Below are positions 38,090 through 50,651 of a stretch of DNA of 64,000 nucleotides, piece by piece. The notes under the pieces are model-generated. The model ran no database searches, was not told the origin of the DNA, and saw nothing but the letters and a program-made list of their open reading frames with translations. Positions within the stretch are counted from its first letter, which is position 1; every line of letters begins with the position of its first letter. The translations under genes and the position numbers were made by a program. This DNA comes from Acinetobacter sedimenti (lineage in GTDB: Bacteria; Pseudomonadota; Gammaproteobacteria; Pseudomonadales; Moraxellaceae): contig NZ_JAKUML010000011.1 in assembly GCF_022601685.1 (NCBI RefSeq), positions 1-64,000 of the forward strand. The letters are read 5' to 3'.

Positions 38090-39565
38090 ATGCCTGCTTT
38101 TGAAATTGGCTTACTTACACCACAAATCGTTTGGCGACATTTTCAAACCTTATGCAATATTCCACACCCATCAAAACATGAGCAGATGTTACGTGATTAT
38201 CTTCGACAGAGGGCATTACTACGAGGCTTGGAAACGCAAGTCGATGACATTGGCAATCTCGTGATTCGAAAACCTGCAAGCGAAGGTATGGAAAATGCGA
38301 TTCCTGTCATTTTGCAAGGTCATCTCGATATGGTCACCCAAGCCAATCGAGATACAGTGCATGACTTCCTACACGATCCGATCCAACCAGTGATCGAAGA
38401 GGGTTGGCTCATTGCAAAACATACCACCTTAGGCGCGGATAATGGCATTGGTGTCGCACTGTCTTTGGCTGTGCTTGAATCAGACGATTTTGCACATGGA
38501 CCAATTGAGGTTTTACTCACCGTTGATGAAGAAGCAGGGATGAGCGGTGCACGATTTTTATCGCCAAGTATTTTAAACGGACAATGGCTGATCAATATTG
38601 ATACCGAACAATGGGGTGAATTGTATTTAGGCTGTGCGGGCAGTCAGGATGTTGAGGTCAATCAAACTGCTCAGCTTATCGAAGCACCACCAAATTTAGC
38701 ATTTTTTGATCTGCAAATCTTCGGACTCAAAGGCGGACATTCTGGGCTAGATATCCATGAGGGGCGGGGCAATGCTAATGTCATTTTGGCGAAATTTTTA
38801 TCAGAATATCTGCACAATCTAGACGGTCATTTAATCTCTATGCAAGGCGGCACAGCACGTAATGCCATTGCAAGAGAAGCATCTGCAACTATTGCGATTC
38901 CAATCAATCAATTTGAAAACTTACAACAGGCTATATTCAATACGGAATGCAAATGGCGAGAGAAACTACAACACATTGATGGTGATTTGCATATCCAAAT
39001 TCAGAAATCTACGCAAAATCATCAATACATTTTAGAAGAAAAACAACAGAATCAATGGCTCCAAGCTTTAGCCAATTGCCCATATGGTGTGAGCAAATTT
39101 AGCCAAACTATTCCTGATATTGTTGAAACCTCGAATAATATCGGTGTGGTGTCTATAGATCAGAATGCAATTAAAGCATCTATTATGGTGCGCTCTTTGG
39201 TGAATTCTGATGCAGGCGCATTAGCGGAGCGAATTCAACAGCATTTTATCAACCATAATCTTCAAGCGACTTTAGCACCACTTGTTTCAGGGTGGACACC
39301 AAATCCAAGTTCCAAAGCCTTAGCCTGCTTGCAACAAGCCTACCGAGATGTATTTGGCATCGAAGCAAAACGTAAAGTAATTCATGCAGGATTGGAGTGT
39401 GGCATCATTGCAGAGCATTATCCGCATTTAGAAATGGTCTCTTTTGGTCCTGATATCCGTGGCGCACATGCACCTGGAGAAAGGGTAAATATTGAAACCG
39501 TTGAAAAGTGTTGGCAGTTACTCAAATCTGCATTGGCAACTGTGCCTTCAAAGCAAGCGTTTTAA
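38090..39565 (+). CDS. pepD: Aminoacyl-histidine (cytosol non-specific) dipeptidase PepD
   Basis: 491 residues of the M20 zinc peptidase family, PepD type. Metal and catalytic residues are in GHLDMVTQ near residue 83, LGADNGIGVA near 121, VDEEAGMSG near 151 and the C-terminal HAGLECGI near 435. It hydrolyses Xaa-His and other dipeptides in the cytosol. It is divergent from the sRNA, so its promoter shares the 37950-38089 region. Confidence 0.96.
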   Translation: MPAFEIGLLTPQIVWRHFQTLCNIPHPSKHEQMLRDYLRQRALLRGLETQVDDIGNLVIRKPASEGMENAIPVILQGHLDMVTQANRDTVHDFLHDPIQPVIEEGWLIAKHTTLGADNGIGVALSLAVLESDDFAHGPIEVLLTVDEEAGMSGARFLSPSILNGQWLINIDTEQWGELYLGCAGSQDVEVNQTAQLIEAPPNLAFFDLQIFGLKGGHSGLDIHEGRGNANVILAKFLSEYLHNLDGHLISMQGGTARNAIAREASATIAIPINQFENLQQAIFNTECKWREKLQHIDGDLHIQIQKSTQNHQYILEEKQQNQWLQALANCPYGVSKFSQTIPDIVETSNNIGVVSIDQNAIKASIMVRSLVNSDAGALAERIQQHFINHNLQATLAPLVSGWTPNPSSKALACLQQAYRDVFGIEAKRKVIHAGLECGIIAEHYPHLEMVSFGPDIRGAHAPGERVNIETVEKCWQLLKSALATVPSKQAF

Positions 39566-39571
39566 ATGAAC

Positions 39572-39587
39572 TGTTTCACGTGGAACA
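39572..39587. other. parS-like site 2
   Basis: TGTTTCACGTGGAACA matches the ParB site at 15 of 16 positions. It is intergenic, 7 bp after the pepD stop. Confidence 0.85.
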
Positions 39588-39652
39588 CATGACTGCGTTT
39601 AAATGTTTAATCGCTTTTACACGATTCAGCACTTTAAAGCCAAATTTTAGGC

Positions 39653-39683
39653 AAAAAAAAACGGCAACAGGGGTGTGTTACCG
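39653..39683 (-). terminator. Terminator of purE-purK
   Basis: On the minus strand CGGTAACA pairs with TGTTGCCG (one G-T pair) across a 6-nt loop, followed by T9. It lies about 110 nt past the purK stop. Confidence 0.85.
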
Positions 39684-39795
39684 TATAAAATCAAAAAGGG
39701 ATTTTACTTTGTCAATTATATAGCAAAAAAAGGGATTTACAATACAAAGAATAAAAATATTTTTAAGTAGATCACATTTTTTAATTCATTGTGAA

Positions 39796-40926
39796 TTAAA
39801 ACCGTATCTGCATTGCCGCATCAAGTGCCAATGGTTCAGGTAAAATTACCGCTAATTTCCGACACAGTGCAGTCAATTCATCACTCGAATTCGGCATAAG
39901 CGTGATGTGTCCTAGCTTTCGGCCTTCTCGTTCAGATTTGTCATAAAGATGTAGATGCGCACTGTCTAAAGCGAGAATGAGTGCTGTCTTTGGATGCTGT
40001 GAAATAATATTCACCATCACCGTTGGTCGGATAGTTTTAGTTGACCCAAGTGGTAAGCCTGCTACTGCACGAATATGATTTTCAAATTGTGAGCATACCG
40101 CACCTTCAATCGACCAATGTCCCGAATTATGAACTCGTGGCGCCATTTCATTGGCAAACATGCCTTGTTCAGTGACAAACAGCTCAAGGGTCAGTACACC
40201 AACATAGTCCAAATGATTAAGTAGACGAGTGATATAGTCTTCTGCGATCGGCTGTAAATGTAAGCTATTCGGCGCAGGGACGATCGAATGCGACAAAATG
40301 CCATGATGATGATGGTTTTCTGCCAGATCCCATGTCCGCACTTCACCGTTTTGACCACGCACCGCAATGATCGACACTTCCCGATTAAACTGTACAAAAC
40401 TTTCTGCAATTAATGATTTTGCTGCACCAAGTTCAACCCATGCTTCATCAATCTGCGCTTTATTTTTAAGGACAAATTGACCTTTACCATCGTAGCCACC
40501 TGTTGCGGTTTTGAGCACAATCGGCAAACCTAAATCGCTTACGGCTTGCTGTAAACTCTCTAAACTATCTACCGCACGATACGGTGCAACTGGAATGTCT
40601 AATTCATCAAATAAAGATTTTTCCAACAAACGATTTTGCGCAATCGCCAAAGCCTGACGTGGTGGATAAATTTTCTTAGATTGGACGAGCTGATCAACAT
40701 CTGTAAGTGGCGTATTTTCAAACTCAAGACTAAATACATCAGCACTTTGCATGAATTTTTCTAGACCATTTTCTTCTTGGCTGGAAATCACTTGACCCAA
40801 AACTGCAGAAGGGCAATCTGTACTGGCTTCGAAAAAAGTACATTGAATATTCAAAGGCAACGCGGCTTGCGCCATCATGCGACCAAGCTGACCACCACCA
40901 AAAATACCAATCGTCATTTTTGACAT
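39796..40926 (-). CDS. purK: N5-carboxyaminoimidazole ribonucleotide synthase
   Basis: 376 residues, ATP-grasp. The N-terminal IGIFGGGQLGRMMAQAA, LPIVLKTATGGYDGKGQ in the ATP site, and NEMAPRVHNSGHWSIEGA are the PurK signatures. It carboxylates AIR to N5-CAIR in purine synthesis. It is 10 bp after purE, in one operon. Confidence 0.97.
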   Translation of the reverse strand: MSKMTIGIFGGGQLGRMMAQAALPLNIQCTFFEASTDCPSAVLGQVISSQEENGLEKFMQSADVFSLEFENTPLTDVDQLVQSKKIYPPRQALAIAQNRLLEKSLFDELDIPVAPYRAVDSLESLQQAVSDLGLPIVLKTATGGYDGKGQFVLKNKAQIDEAWVELGAAKSLIAESFVQFNREVSIIAVRGQNGEVRTWDLAENHHHHGILSHSIVPAPNSLHLQPIAEDYITRLLNHLDYVGVLTLELFVTEQGMFANEMAPRVHNSGHWSIEGAVCSQFENHIRAVAGLPLGSTKTIRPTVMVNIISQHPKTALILALDSAHLHLYDKSEREGRKLGHITLMPNSSDELTALCRKLAVILPEPLALDAAMQIRF

Positions 40927-40936
40927 GATCTCGTCC

Positions 40937-41458
40937 TTAAACCTGACCTGGGATGTTATTGTTCGCTACTTTCGCTGTTTGGGCACTGCGAAAATCTGCG
41001 ACATTTTGAGCAATATCCGCACGCTGTAAACCGACAATTTGCGCCGCCATGATCGCTGCATTGGTCGCACCTGCAGGACCAATCGCTAAAGTACCTACAG
41101 CAATACCTGCAGGCATTTGTACAATAGAAAGCAGCGAATCTACACCATTTAAAATAGACGATTTCACAGGCACACCGAGTACTGGTAGATCTGTTTTTGC
41201 AGCACACATCCCCGGTAAATGCGCTGCACCCCCCGCACCTGCGATAATCACTTGAATACCGCGCTCACGTGCTGTTTCAGCATATTCAAACAAGCGATCT
41301 GGCGTACGATGCGCAGACACCACTTCCGCCTCAAAAGGCACATTGAGCTGTTGCAACATATTCGCAGTGTGCTCAAGTGTCGCCCAATCAGATTGAGAGC
41401 CCATAATAATTCCAACTAAAGGCTGAGCATCGGTAGTGTTGACCGCATTCATTGGCAT
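40937..41458 (-). CDS. purE: N5-carboxyaminoimidazole ribonucleotide mutase
   Basis: About 173 residues from the ATG at 41458 (CGGAAC just upstream; a second Met is two codons later). [20 protein letters not shown] near the N terminus, [10 protein letters not shown], and [24 protein letters not shown] are the PurE signature blocks. It converts N5-CAIR to CAIR. It is first gene of purE-purK. Confidence 0.97.
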   Translation of the reverse strand: MPMNAVNTTDAQPLVGIIMGSQSDWATLEHTANMLQQLNVPFEAEVVSAHRTPDRLFEYAETARERGIQVIIAGAGGAAHLPGMCAAKTDLPVLGVPVKSSILNGVDSLLSIVQMPAGIAVGTLAIGPAGATNAAIMAAQIVGLQRADIAQNVADFRSAQTAKVANNNIPGQV

Positions 41459-41675
41459 AGTTCCGCTAAGTGATGACGTAAAGTAAAAATTCAGAATGGT
41501 CAAAACATTAGATTCATACGACCAAACTAAAAGAGAAAAGAAGAAACCGCATATTATAGCGATTTTTAAATTGAAACCAAAATTGAAATACGACGTTTAA
41601 ATTTAAAAAGTCTATGACAAGAGAGCGCATAAATTTATTAATCACGTTAGAGTGATCAACAAATAAATTTAAATT

Positions 41676-41684
41676 TGTGGATAA
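41676..41684 (-). other. Isolated consensus DnaA box
   Basis: TGTGGATAA (TTATCCACA on the minus strand) in the AT-rich 476-bp gap upstream of purE. Nearby are near-matches TTGGATAA and TGTGGACA (41690-41740). Apart from these and the GNAT terminator the gap holds nothing I can support. Confidence 0.5.
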
Positions 41685-41871
41685 AGCTTTTGGATAAATA
41701 TTATTTTTTATTATAAATTCAACCAATTAAACTGTGGACATGTTTGTGCACAACTTTAGAAATCGTCTAAAGCAGCTTCAAAAAGTCCATTTTTTAAAGA
41801 TTCAAAATCTACTCCGAAATTTTGAATTGGATTAGAATCTCACAAAACTTTTTAAAGCGGAAGCAAAATTA

Positions 41872-41897
41872 AAGGCTTTCCGACGAACGAAAGCCAT
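41872..41897 (-). terminator. Terminator of the small GNAT gene
   Basis: 7-bp stem GGCTTTC / GAAAGCC with an 8-nt loop; on the minus strand it is followed by TTTAATTTT. About 40 nt past the GNAT stop. Confidence 0.65.
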
Positions 41898-41934
41898 TCA
41901 TTAAACTACTTTTAAGCTCATGATAAATATAATA

Positions 41935-42231
41935 TTAATTTCTAAGAACATCGGCAATGCTTGGATCTTTATCGAATACAGATTTTGCATAAGGGTATAG
42001 TGAAATGATTTTTAAGTTTTTTTCTCGGGCGAATTCAACAACTTTATCTAAAAGCTGACGACCGATACCTTGTCCACGATAGTCTTCAGACACATCGGTA
42101 TGATCGATGATAAACATACCTTCGCCAGCCCAGGTATATGCCATTTCGCCAGCCAGATTTTCTTTGCCAGTATCGCCATCTAATGCCTGAAATACACCAT
42201 GTTTGCCATCGTCTTGTTGTTGAATATCCAT
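41935..42231 (-). CDS. Small GNAT-fold N-acetyltransferase (YjdJ-like)
   Basis: 98 residues, the short GNAT type (PF14542-like). It has GEMAYTWAGEGMFIIDHTDVSEDYRGQGIG with the acetyl-CoA loop near residues 51-60, then LLDKVVEFAREKNLKIISLYPYAK. The substrate is unknown. It is downstream of gyrB in the same direction but behind the gyrB terminator. Confidence 0.9.
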   Translation of the reverse strand: MDIQQQDDGKHGVFQALDGDTGKENLAGEMAYTWAGEGMFIIDHTDVSEDYRGQGIGRQLLDKVVEFAREKNLKIISLYPYAKSVFDKDPSIADVLRN

Positions 42232-42265
42232 ATTTATTTCCTCTTTTACTGTTTCATTTCACCAT

Positions 42266-42298
42266 GAAAAAAGCGCCAAAATTGCATTTTGGCGCTTT
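42266..42298 (-). terminator. Terminator of gyrB
   Basis: 13-bp perfect stem (42270-42282 with 42286-42298), 3-nt loop, T6 on the minus strand; about 70 nt past the gyrB stop. Confidence 0.92.
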
Positions 42299-42365
42299 GA
42301 TTTTGACACTTTTAATCTAGCATGTTGCGACTAAAAAGTGAAAATTTCAGATATTACAATTCATA

Positions 42366-44900
<2,535 letters not shown>

Positions 44901-44945
44901 TCATTACCAAAAGGTTTCAATAGATCGACATCGCATAAGATTAAT

Positions 44946-46025
44946 TTAGATTGAAACGGAACGCACTTGCCCAGATTCCACACAATACAATTGATACGGC
45001 AACTGGATGTCATCCATATAGTGTTGCACGGCTTGTTGATCTAAAGTGGTGAGGAAAACCTGACTACCTAATTGATGCAAACGGCGTATTAATCGTTGTT
45101 GTGCCTGCGTATCGAGCTCTGCGGTTAGATCATCCAATAATACCACAGTTTCCTTATTTGAGCGATTTAAAAGGGCGATTTGCGCCAGTTTCAGCGCCAC
45201 AATAAGTAGCTTTTTTTGTCCTCGTGACAACACTTCCTCGGCATCGCCAATTGGCGTTTTAAAGCGTAAATCTGCACGATGCACACCATAATTCGTGGTG
45301 CGTCGATCAATGTCTTTTTGTAGACTTTGCGCCAGATGTTCAGACAAACCTAAATCGGTTGAAAAGCCTGCCAAATATTCCAACTCAATCTCTAAATGTG
45401 GCAAGAGTAATTTGAGTTCTGCTTGTACATCCGCTCGCCATTGACTAACGATCAATTCACGTAATAAATGAATCTGCTCACCTGAATTCGCAAGCAATTG
45501 ATCCCACGTTCTGACTTGTTCACGGCTGACAGGGTAGCTTTTGAGTAGGCTATTGCGCTGTTTCAACGCTCTTGCATAGTTTTGCCACACCGCAAAAAAA
45601 TCAGGTTCCACGTGAAACATGAGCCAATCTAACATTTGTCGACGAGGTTTTGCACCATGATCGATAATGTCTGTACTTTGTGGCTCGATCACTTGCACAG
45701 GGAGTAATTTTGCCATTTGACCTTGTGTTGCCACACTATCGCCATTTACTCGCATGGTCTGTTCACCCGTACTGAGTTTTTGCAAGCCGATACGATATTC
45801 CTGCGACTGCGCATAGATCATGGTATCGGCTTGATGATATTGAATATAATGCTTAGGAATATGCGTGCGAAAAGAACGCCCTGTAGCAAGCAAATGAATT
45901 GCTTCGAGAATTGAGGTTTTTCCTGAACCATTTGCGCCATAGAAAATATTAAACGGTTGCAAATCATGCATTGCAACCGTTTGGATATTTCGAAGTCGTT
46001 CGATACGCAGTTTTTGCAACAGCAT
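44946..46025 (-). CDS. recF: DNA replication and repair protein RecF
   Basis: 359 residues, SMC-like ATPase. Walker A is [18 protein letters not shown] near residue 34, the signature [17 protein letters not shown] near 270, and Walker [13 protein letters not shown] near 295. It loads RecA at gaps with RecOR. It is 7 bp after dnaN. The coding sequence contains a parS-like site (45604-45619). Confidence 0.97.
   Translation of the reverse strand: MLLQKLRIERLRNIQTVAMHDLQPFNIFYGANGSGKTSILEAIHLLATGRSFRTHIPKHYIQYHQADTMIYAQSQEYRIGLQKLSTGEQTMRVNGDSVATQGQMAKLLPVQVIEPQSTDIIDHGAKPRRQMLDWLMFHVEPDFFAVWQNYARALKQRNSLLKSYPVSREQVRTWDQLLANSGEQIHLLRELIVSQWRADVQAELKLLLPHLEIELEYLAGFSTDLGLSEHLAQSLQKDIDRRTTNYGVHRADLRFKTPIGDAEEVLSRGQKKLLIVALKLAQIALLNRSNKETVVLLDDLTAELDTQAQQRLIRRLHQLGSQVFLTTLDQQAVQHYMDDIQLPYQLYCVESGQVRSVSI
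45604..45619. other. parS-like site 3 (inside recF)
   Basis: GGTTCCACGTGAAACA matches the ParB consensus at 14 of 16; in reverse it is the same GTTTCACGTGGAAC variant as sites 1 and 2. Confidence 0.75.
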
Positions 46026-46032
46026 TAGGCGA

Positions 46033-47187
46033 TTAGACTCGCATTGGCATCACAACATAAGTTTGTGCAGGTTGATTTGGATCTTGGATTAATACTGATT
46101 GATTCGATTCTGACATTTGCATTTGTACATCATCGCCATCTAATACATTCACCACATCAAGCAAATATTGCGCATTAAAAGACATTTCTAAAGTATCACC
46201 TTGATACTGCATGGCAAAATCTTCAACCGCTTCATCTTGCTCTGGGTTATTGGCTTTAAGTTGTAATACATCTGCATTAAAAGTCAGGAACACACCACGC
46301 AATTTTTCATTACTTAAAATTGCCACACGTTGCAATGTTTGCTTAAAGGCATCATGCGCCAAGGTTGCAATTTTGTCGCCACCTTTTGGAATCACTCGGC
46401 GATAATCAGGGAATTTTCCATCGATTAACTTGGTAGTGAAACGTACTACGATTGCTGATTCATTGTCTTTGCTTGGCTGTTCAATCGTCACATTGAGCAA
46501 TTCACGACCAATCAAAATCGTTAATGGTAAATCTTCCACCGTTAACAGACGTTGTAATTCGCCCACCGCTTTACGAGGTACAATCGCTTGTTGCACTTCA
46601 TTTGTATTCGATGTTGCAGTCGCTTCAGACAATGCCAAACGGTGCCCATCTGTCGTCACTGCACGTAACTGATTTTGTTCGATTTCTAGCAGAGTACCTG
46701 TCAAATAAAAACGTACATCTTGCACCGCCATGGCAAAAGATGTTTTTTCAAACAAATGCTTTAACGCCACTTGCGACACTTGTACTTCAGTGCCTTGTGT
46801 CGATTCATTGTTGAGTAATGGATAATCTTCTGCAGGCAAAGTGCCGAGCACAAAACGGCTCTGACCAGACACCAATACACAACGCTGATCATCGGTCACT
46901 TGCAAATCAAGCAAAGCTGAATTCGGTAAAGATTTGCAGATATCCATCAGCTTACGTGCAGGTACTGTACTTTCACCCGCTTGGATACATGCACCAGCTT
47001 CTAGCGCAGTACTTGCCACCAGCTCCACTTCAAGATCTGACCCTGTGATTGTTAATTCTGATTCGTTCACTTGGATTTTGATATTGGACAAAATATTCAT
47101 GGTATGACGACGCTCAACAGCCCCCATCACATGGGTAAGTACATTTAATAATGTTTCTTTCGCTATCTTTAAGTGCAGGCTAGTCAT
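46033..47187 (-). CDS. dnaN: DNA polymerase III beta sliding clamp
   Basis: 384 residues with three clamp domains: [32 protein letters not shown] style opening, [14 protein letters not shown] near 120, the central DGHRLAL near 180, [11 protein letters not shown] near 255, and the C-terminal VVMPMRV. It is the processivity clamp, located after dnaA in the standard dnaA-dnaN-recF-gyrB order. The 213-bp dnaA-dnaN gap leaves room for its own promoter. Confidence 0.98.
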   Translation of the reverse strand: MTSLHLKIAKETLLNVLTHVMGAVERRHTMNILSNIKIQVNESELTITGSDLEVELVASTALEAGACIQAGESTVPARKLMDICKSLPNSALLDLQVTDDQRCVLVSGQSRFVLGTLPAEDYPLLNNESTQGTEVQVSQVALKHLFEKTSFAMAVQDVRFYLTGTLLEIEQNQLRAVTTDGHRLALSEATATSNTNEVQQAIVPRKAVGELQRLLTVEDLPLTILIGRELLNVTIEQPSKDNESAIVVRFTTKLIDGKFPDYRRVIPKGGDKIATLAHDAFKQTLQRVAILSNEKLRGVFLTFNADVLQLKANNPEQDEAVEDFAMQYQGDTLEMSFNAQYLLDVVNVLDGDDVQMQMSESNQSVLIQDPNQPAQTYVVMPMRV

Positions 47188-47400
47188 GAGTCAAAATCCA
47201 AATTTTCAGCAATGTTTAATCAATATCGAACGTTTAATAATGTTTGATGCGACTTGATAGAATTGAATGCTCAATCTAAGCATATTCAAGGACAATTGAC
47301 AATTGATAATTTATTGCATTTTAAATGTTGAAATACAATAAATTACCACTTTTCATGAAGATAATTATTTGAATTTTAAATATAAATTAAAGTTACTAAG

Positions 47401-48771
47401 TTAACTTTGTAGTAAGCGATGTAGATTTTTATAGTCATCATTAAAGCTTGGGTCTTCATTGCGCAGACTTTGTACTTTTTCGCAAGCATGCATCACCGTA
47501 CTATGGTCACGTCCACCAAATGCCATGCCAATTTCAGGATAACTATCACCTGTGAGTTCACGTGCTAAACCCATCGCCATCTGACGAGGTCGTGCATAAA
47601 TTCGAGTCCGCTTTGGACCTGTCAATTCTTTGAGTGGAATACGGAAATATTCACAGACCACTTTTTGAATATTTTCAACACTGATATTCCGTGCACGAAT
47701 CGCAAGCACATCTTTGAGCGACTCACGTACCACTTCCAAATCAATCGCTGAACCACGAAAACGCGCCGTTGCAACCACACGGTTTAACGCACCTTCAAGC
47801 TCACGTACATTCGCTACCACTTGCTGCGCAATAAACAAAGCACAATTGCGTGGTAGGTCAATCTCGCTACTTTCTGCTTTTTTCAGCAAAATTTCGGTAC
47901 GTGTTTCAATATCTGGTGGTTCTACACCGACTGATAACCCCCAAGAAAACCGTGAAACCAAACGTGGATCAAGCTCAGTTAACTCTTTAGGATAGCGATC
48001 TGAGGTCAGAATAATCTGTTTAGATTCATCAAGTAAGGCGTTAAATGTATAAAAAAACTCTTGTAAACTCGCTTCTTTGCCTGCCAAAAGATGAATATCA
48101 TCGACGAGCATCAAATCCAACGAACGACAATTTTTCTTAAATTCTTCAATTTTTTTTCGTTGTAAGGCACTGACAAAATCCTGTACAAAACTTTCCGCAG
48201 TCATGTACATCACTTTTGCATTCGGTTTTAGTTGCAATAACGCATTACCAACTGCTTGCATCAAATGCGTTTTACCTAAGCCAGTCGGTCCATATAAGAA
48301 TAATGGATTGTGATCATCCGCACCCAACTTAGTGAGGACTTTACGACAAGCATCTGCCGCCATTTGGTTGGAACGACCTTCAACAAATAAATTAAAGTTC
48401 AATGCAGGATTAAGCTGACGCACTTTTGTTGGTTTTGCAGTGTCATTTGATGTTGCTTTTGGAATAACTGGCGGACTTTGTAATGCAGAAGTTGTGGTCG
48501 CAGGTGTTTCTTGCTTGGTTAAAATATCTTTACCAGGACTAGATCCCACCAACACTTCGACTTGACGCACACGCCCTTCAGAGATTTGCTCAGCCATGAT
48601 CGAAATGATTTCATGATAATCCTTTTCGATATGACTCTTCCAATATGGGCTTGGCACATACAGCTTTAAGCAATCTGAGTGTTCTTCTGCCTCAAGTGGT
48701 CTAATCCACATGGTGAAGTGGTTATCAGACACATGCTTTCTTAAGCGTTCTAAACATTCTGCCCAAAGCAT
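47401..48771 (-). CDS. dnaA: Chromosomal replication initiator DnaA
   Basis: 456 residues. Domain I is about 1-75, a Thr/Pro/Lys linker (domain II) about 80-118, and the AAA+ domain III has Walker A GPTGLGKTH at 161-169 and Walker B LMLVDDIHLL near 224. Domain IV ends with the DNA-binding GRDHSTVMHACEKV near 430. It opens oriC, which lies directly upstream. Confidence 0.99.
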   Translation of the reverse strand: MLWAECLERLRKHVSDNHFTMWIRPLEAEEHSDCLKLYVPSPYWKSHIEKDYHEIISIMAEQISEGRVRQVEVLVGSSPGKDILTKQETPATTTSALQSPPVIPKATSNDTAKPTKVRQLNPALNFNLFVEGRSNQMAADACRKVLTKLGADDHNPLFLYGPTGLGKTHLMQAVGNALLQLKPNAKVMYMTAESFVQDFVSALQRKKIEEFKKNCRSLDLMLVDDIHLLAGKEASLQEFFYTFNALLDESKQIILTSDRYPKELTELDPRLVSRFSWGLSVGVEPPDIETRTEILLKKAESSEIDLPRNCALFIAQQVVANVRELEGALNRVVATARFRGSAIDLEVVRESLKDVLAIRARNISVENIQKVVCEYFRIPLKELTGPKRTRIYARPRQMAMGLARELTGDSYPEIGMAFGGRDHSTVMHACEKVQSLRNEDPSFNDDYKNLHRLLQS

Positions 48772-48879
48772 TCATGTCTCCCAATCCCTAACTATCTTTT
48801 TAAATTCAAAAAACGATCAATGCCCGACTTGTATTTAGCGGGGTCGCCATTCTAACCAAGTTCAATCACGCTGTCATAA

Positions 48880-49140
48880 GTCAATCGGTGCGAATGCATA
48901 AATTATCCACAATTAGATAAATTTAAATTCATAATTCTCAATGTGGATAACTATTTCCTCAACCTGTGGATAAAATAACACGAAAACTTATCCACAATTT
49001 ACTATTTTTAGATAAACATAGTTATACACAACTCATCTCATTGAATAACATAGATATAAAGTCATATTCCACAGGAAAAACGCTACTTAATAATAACAAA
49101 TTTAAATTTTAAATTTATAAATTTAAATTTAGATCTGCAT
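48880..49140. other. Chromosomal replication origin (oriC)
   Basis: The 879-bp gap between dnaA and rpmH. Four perfect DnaA boxes TTATCCACA lie at 48903-48911 (+), 48942-48950 (-), 48965-48973 (-) and 48988-48996 (+), and a variant TTATACACA at 49022-49030 (+). The AT-only stretch of about 49086-49132, with repeated AAATTTAAATTT blocks, is the likely unwinding element. The rest (49140-49560) is AT-rich with no ORF, and holds a 24-bp palindrome. Confidence 0.92.
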
Positions 49141-49512
49141 TGTATTGTGAACAACTGCACCATAGAAGCTGATGATGGCTTATGTATAGAAGTTTTAAAA
49201 ACGAAAATAAATTCATAAGAATTTGATTTATAGGATTTAAATAGAACACAATGCGTACTTAAACTTCTATCGTATAGAACTCAGGATACATTGAAAAACT
49301 TTGAAAATAGCAGATCTAAGGTTTAATCTTTTGAATTTAAAATACATTAAAAGCTTTGTATTAAATTTTTGCTGTTGTCGTTCATTAGGCTTCTTAGATC
49401 AATAACAGTGTGCATTTCAGTAATGACGCATTGTAAAAAAGAGTACAATAATAGCGATAAAATTTGATTGGTGTTTTGAATTTAAAAATCAATGCTTAGG
49501 CTGTATAGTCTA

Positions 49513-49536
49513 TTTTTTGAATTTAAATTCAAAAAA
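49513..49536. repeat. 24-bp perfect AT-rich palindrome in the oriC-rpmH gap
   Basis: TTTTTTGAATTT followed directly by its reverse complement, with no loop, about 45 bp before the rpmH -35. It could extrude as a cruciform or end transcription both ways; the role is unknown. Confidence 0.6.
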
Positions 49537-49581
49537 CACATCGGTTTGTGGAAAACTTATCCCAAATCTGTATTTTTTGCA

Positions 49582-49610
49582 TTGACAGTTGTGGCTGAGA
49601 TGCATAAAAT
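49582..49610 (+). promoter_or_regulatory. rpmH promoter
   Basis: TTGACA (49582-49587), 17-bp spacer, TAAAAT (49605-49610): a near-consensus sigma-70 promoter about 40 bp before the rpmH start. Confidence 0.8.
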
Positions 49611-49650
49611 TGCGCACCTTTAATATAGAACATTGATTTGGAGTTTCGAC

Positions 49651-49785
49651 ATGAAACGTACATTCCAACCAAGTGAATTGAAACGTAAACGTGTTCACGG
49701 TTTCCGCGCTCGTATGGCTACTAAAGCTGGTCGTCAAGTGCTTGCTCGTCGTCGTGCAAAAGGTCGTCACAGCTTAACAGTATAA
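49651..49785 (+). CDS. rpmH: 50S ribosomal protein L34
   Basis: 44 residues, [17 protein letters not shown] followed by the [21 protein letters not shown] core and ending SLTV, the near-invariant L34. TTGGAG precedes the ATG. It heads the rpmH-rnpA-yidD-yidC run. Confidence 0.98.
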
Positions 49786-49882
49786 TCTTTGCATTATACT
49801 GTTTCTGCTGACTAAAGCTTTGCTTGATGAGTTGCTAAAGCTCGATCAAAGCTATAGCGATTTGAATAAATTGTGAAGTCGT

Positions 49883-50314
49883 ATGACACGTTATCCTTTT
49901 GGAGCAAATCAGCGATTATTGTGCGCTAAAGATTTTTCAGGCGTATTTGATCACACTTTATTTAAAGTTCACCAGCCTAGCTTTTTGATCCTTGCAACAG
50001 CAAAGCCATCTACTGCTTCGGCACGTATTGGCTTGGTGGTTGCAAAAAAGAAAGTTCGACGTGCGCACGAGAGAAATCGTGTTAAGCGTATTAGCCGTGA
50101 AAGCTTTCGTTTACATCAACGAGATTTGACGGGCTTAGATATTGTGGTCTTACCCAAAGTGGGTATAGAGCACATACCTAATGCAGATTTGCATCAACAA
50201 TTACAATTGGCATGGCAGAAGTTATCTAAACAATTTGCCAAACATCGGCGCCAAAATTCTCCACTTCCTGCTTCGACTCCATCTGTCTCGACTCCATCTG
50301 TTTCGAATCAGTAG
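49883..50314 (+). CDS. rnpA: Ribonuclease P protein component
   Basis: 143 residues with the RnpA signature [22 protein letters not shown] near 57-78 and an aromatic N-terminal segment. It binds RNase P RNA and helps mature tRNA 5' ends. The C-terminal 20 residues ([13 protein letters not shown]) contain a short direct repeat from a 15-bp duplication, a dispensable tail. Confidence 0.96.
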   Translation: MTRYPFGANQRLLCAKDFSGVFDHTLFKVHQPSFLILATAKPSTASARIGLVVAKKKVRRAHERNRVKRISRESFRLHQRDLTGLDIVVLPKVGIEHIPNADLHQQLQLAWQKLSKQFAKHRRQNSPLPASTPSVSTPSVSNQ

Positions 50315-50325
50315 AGTATTAGCCA

Positions 50326-50646
50326 ATGCAAAAATTTCTTCATTGGTGTATCCGATTTTATCAAATTGCGATTAGTCCATTACTCGGACCGCGTTGTCGT
50401 TATATTCCAACATGCTCTCAGTATGCGATTGAAGCAATCCAACTTCATGGTGCAACAAAAGGTGTGTATTATAGCGCCAAACGTATTTGTCGATGTCATC
50501 CGTGGGGCGGTTATGGCTATGATCCTGTACCGAAAAAGCCTTTCCGATGTATTTCGTTGCAACTTTCTGATTCTCAAATCTCTTACGTTTATGTACCCTT
50601 GCGTGAACGTCAAAAAAATTCAACTGCTTTTAATCATTTAGGGTAA
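50326..50646 (+). CDS. yidD: Membrane protein insertion efficiency factor YidD
   Basis: 106 residues. The core [29 protein letters not shown] through [17 protein letters not shown] is the YidD (DUF37) signature with conserved cysteines. The C-terminal extension of about 30 residues is not conserved. It lies between rnpA and yidC as usual, 11 bp and 5 bp apart. Confidence 0.95.
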   Translation: MQKFLHWCIRFYQIAISPLLGPRCRYIPTCSQYAIEAIQLHGATKGVYYSAKRICRCHPWGGYGYDPVPKKPFRCISLQLSDSQISYVYVPLRERQKNSTAFNHLG

Positions 50647-50651
50647 ACATT

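Noticed and set aside
41514-41726. 70-codon minus-strand frame upstream of purE
   Set aside because: AT-rich with no ribosome site and low-complexity Phe/Asn/Ile composition; it covers the DnaA-box region.
50366-50641. 91-codon frame overlapping yidD
   Set aside because: Shadow of yidD in another frame; yidD has the full family signature and the conserved cysteines.
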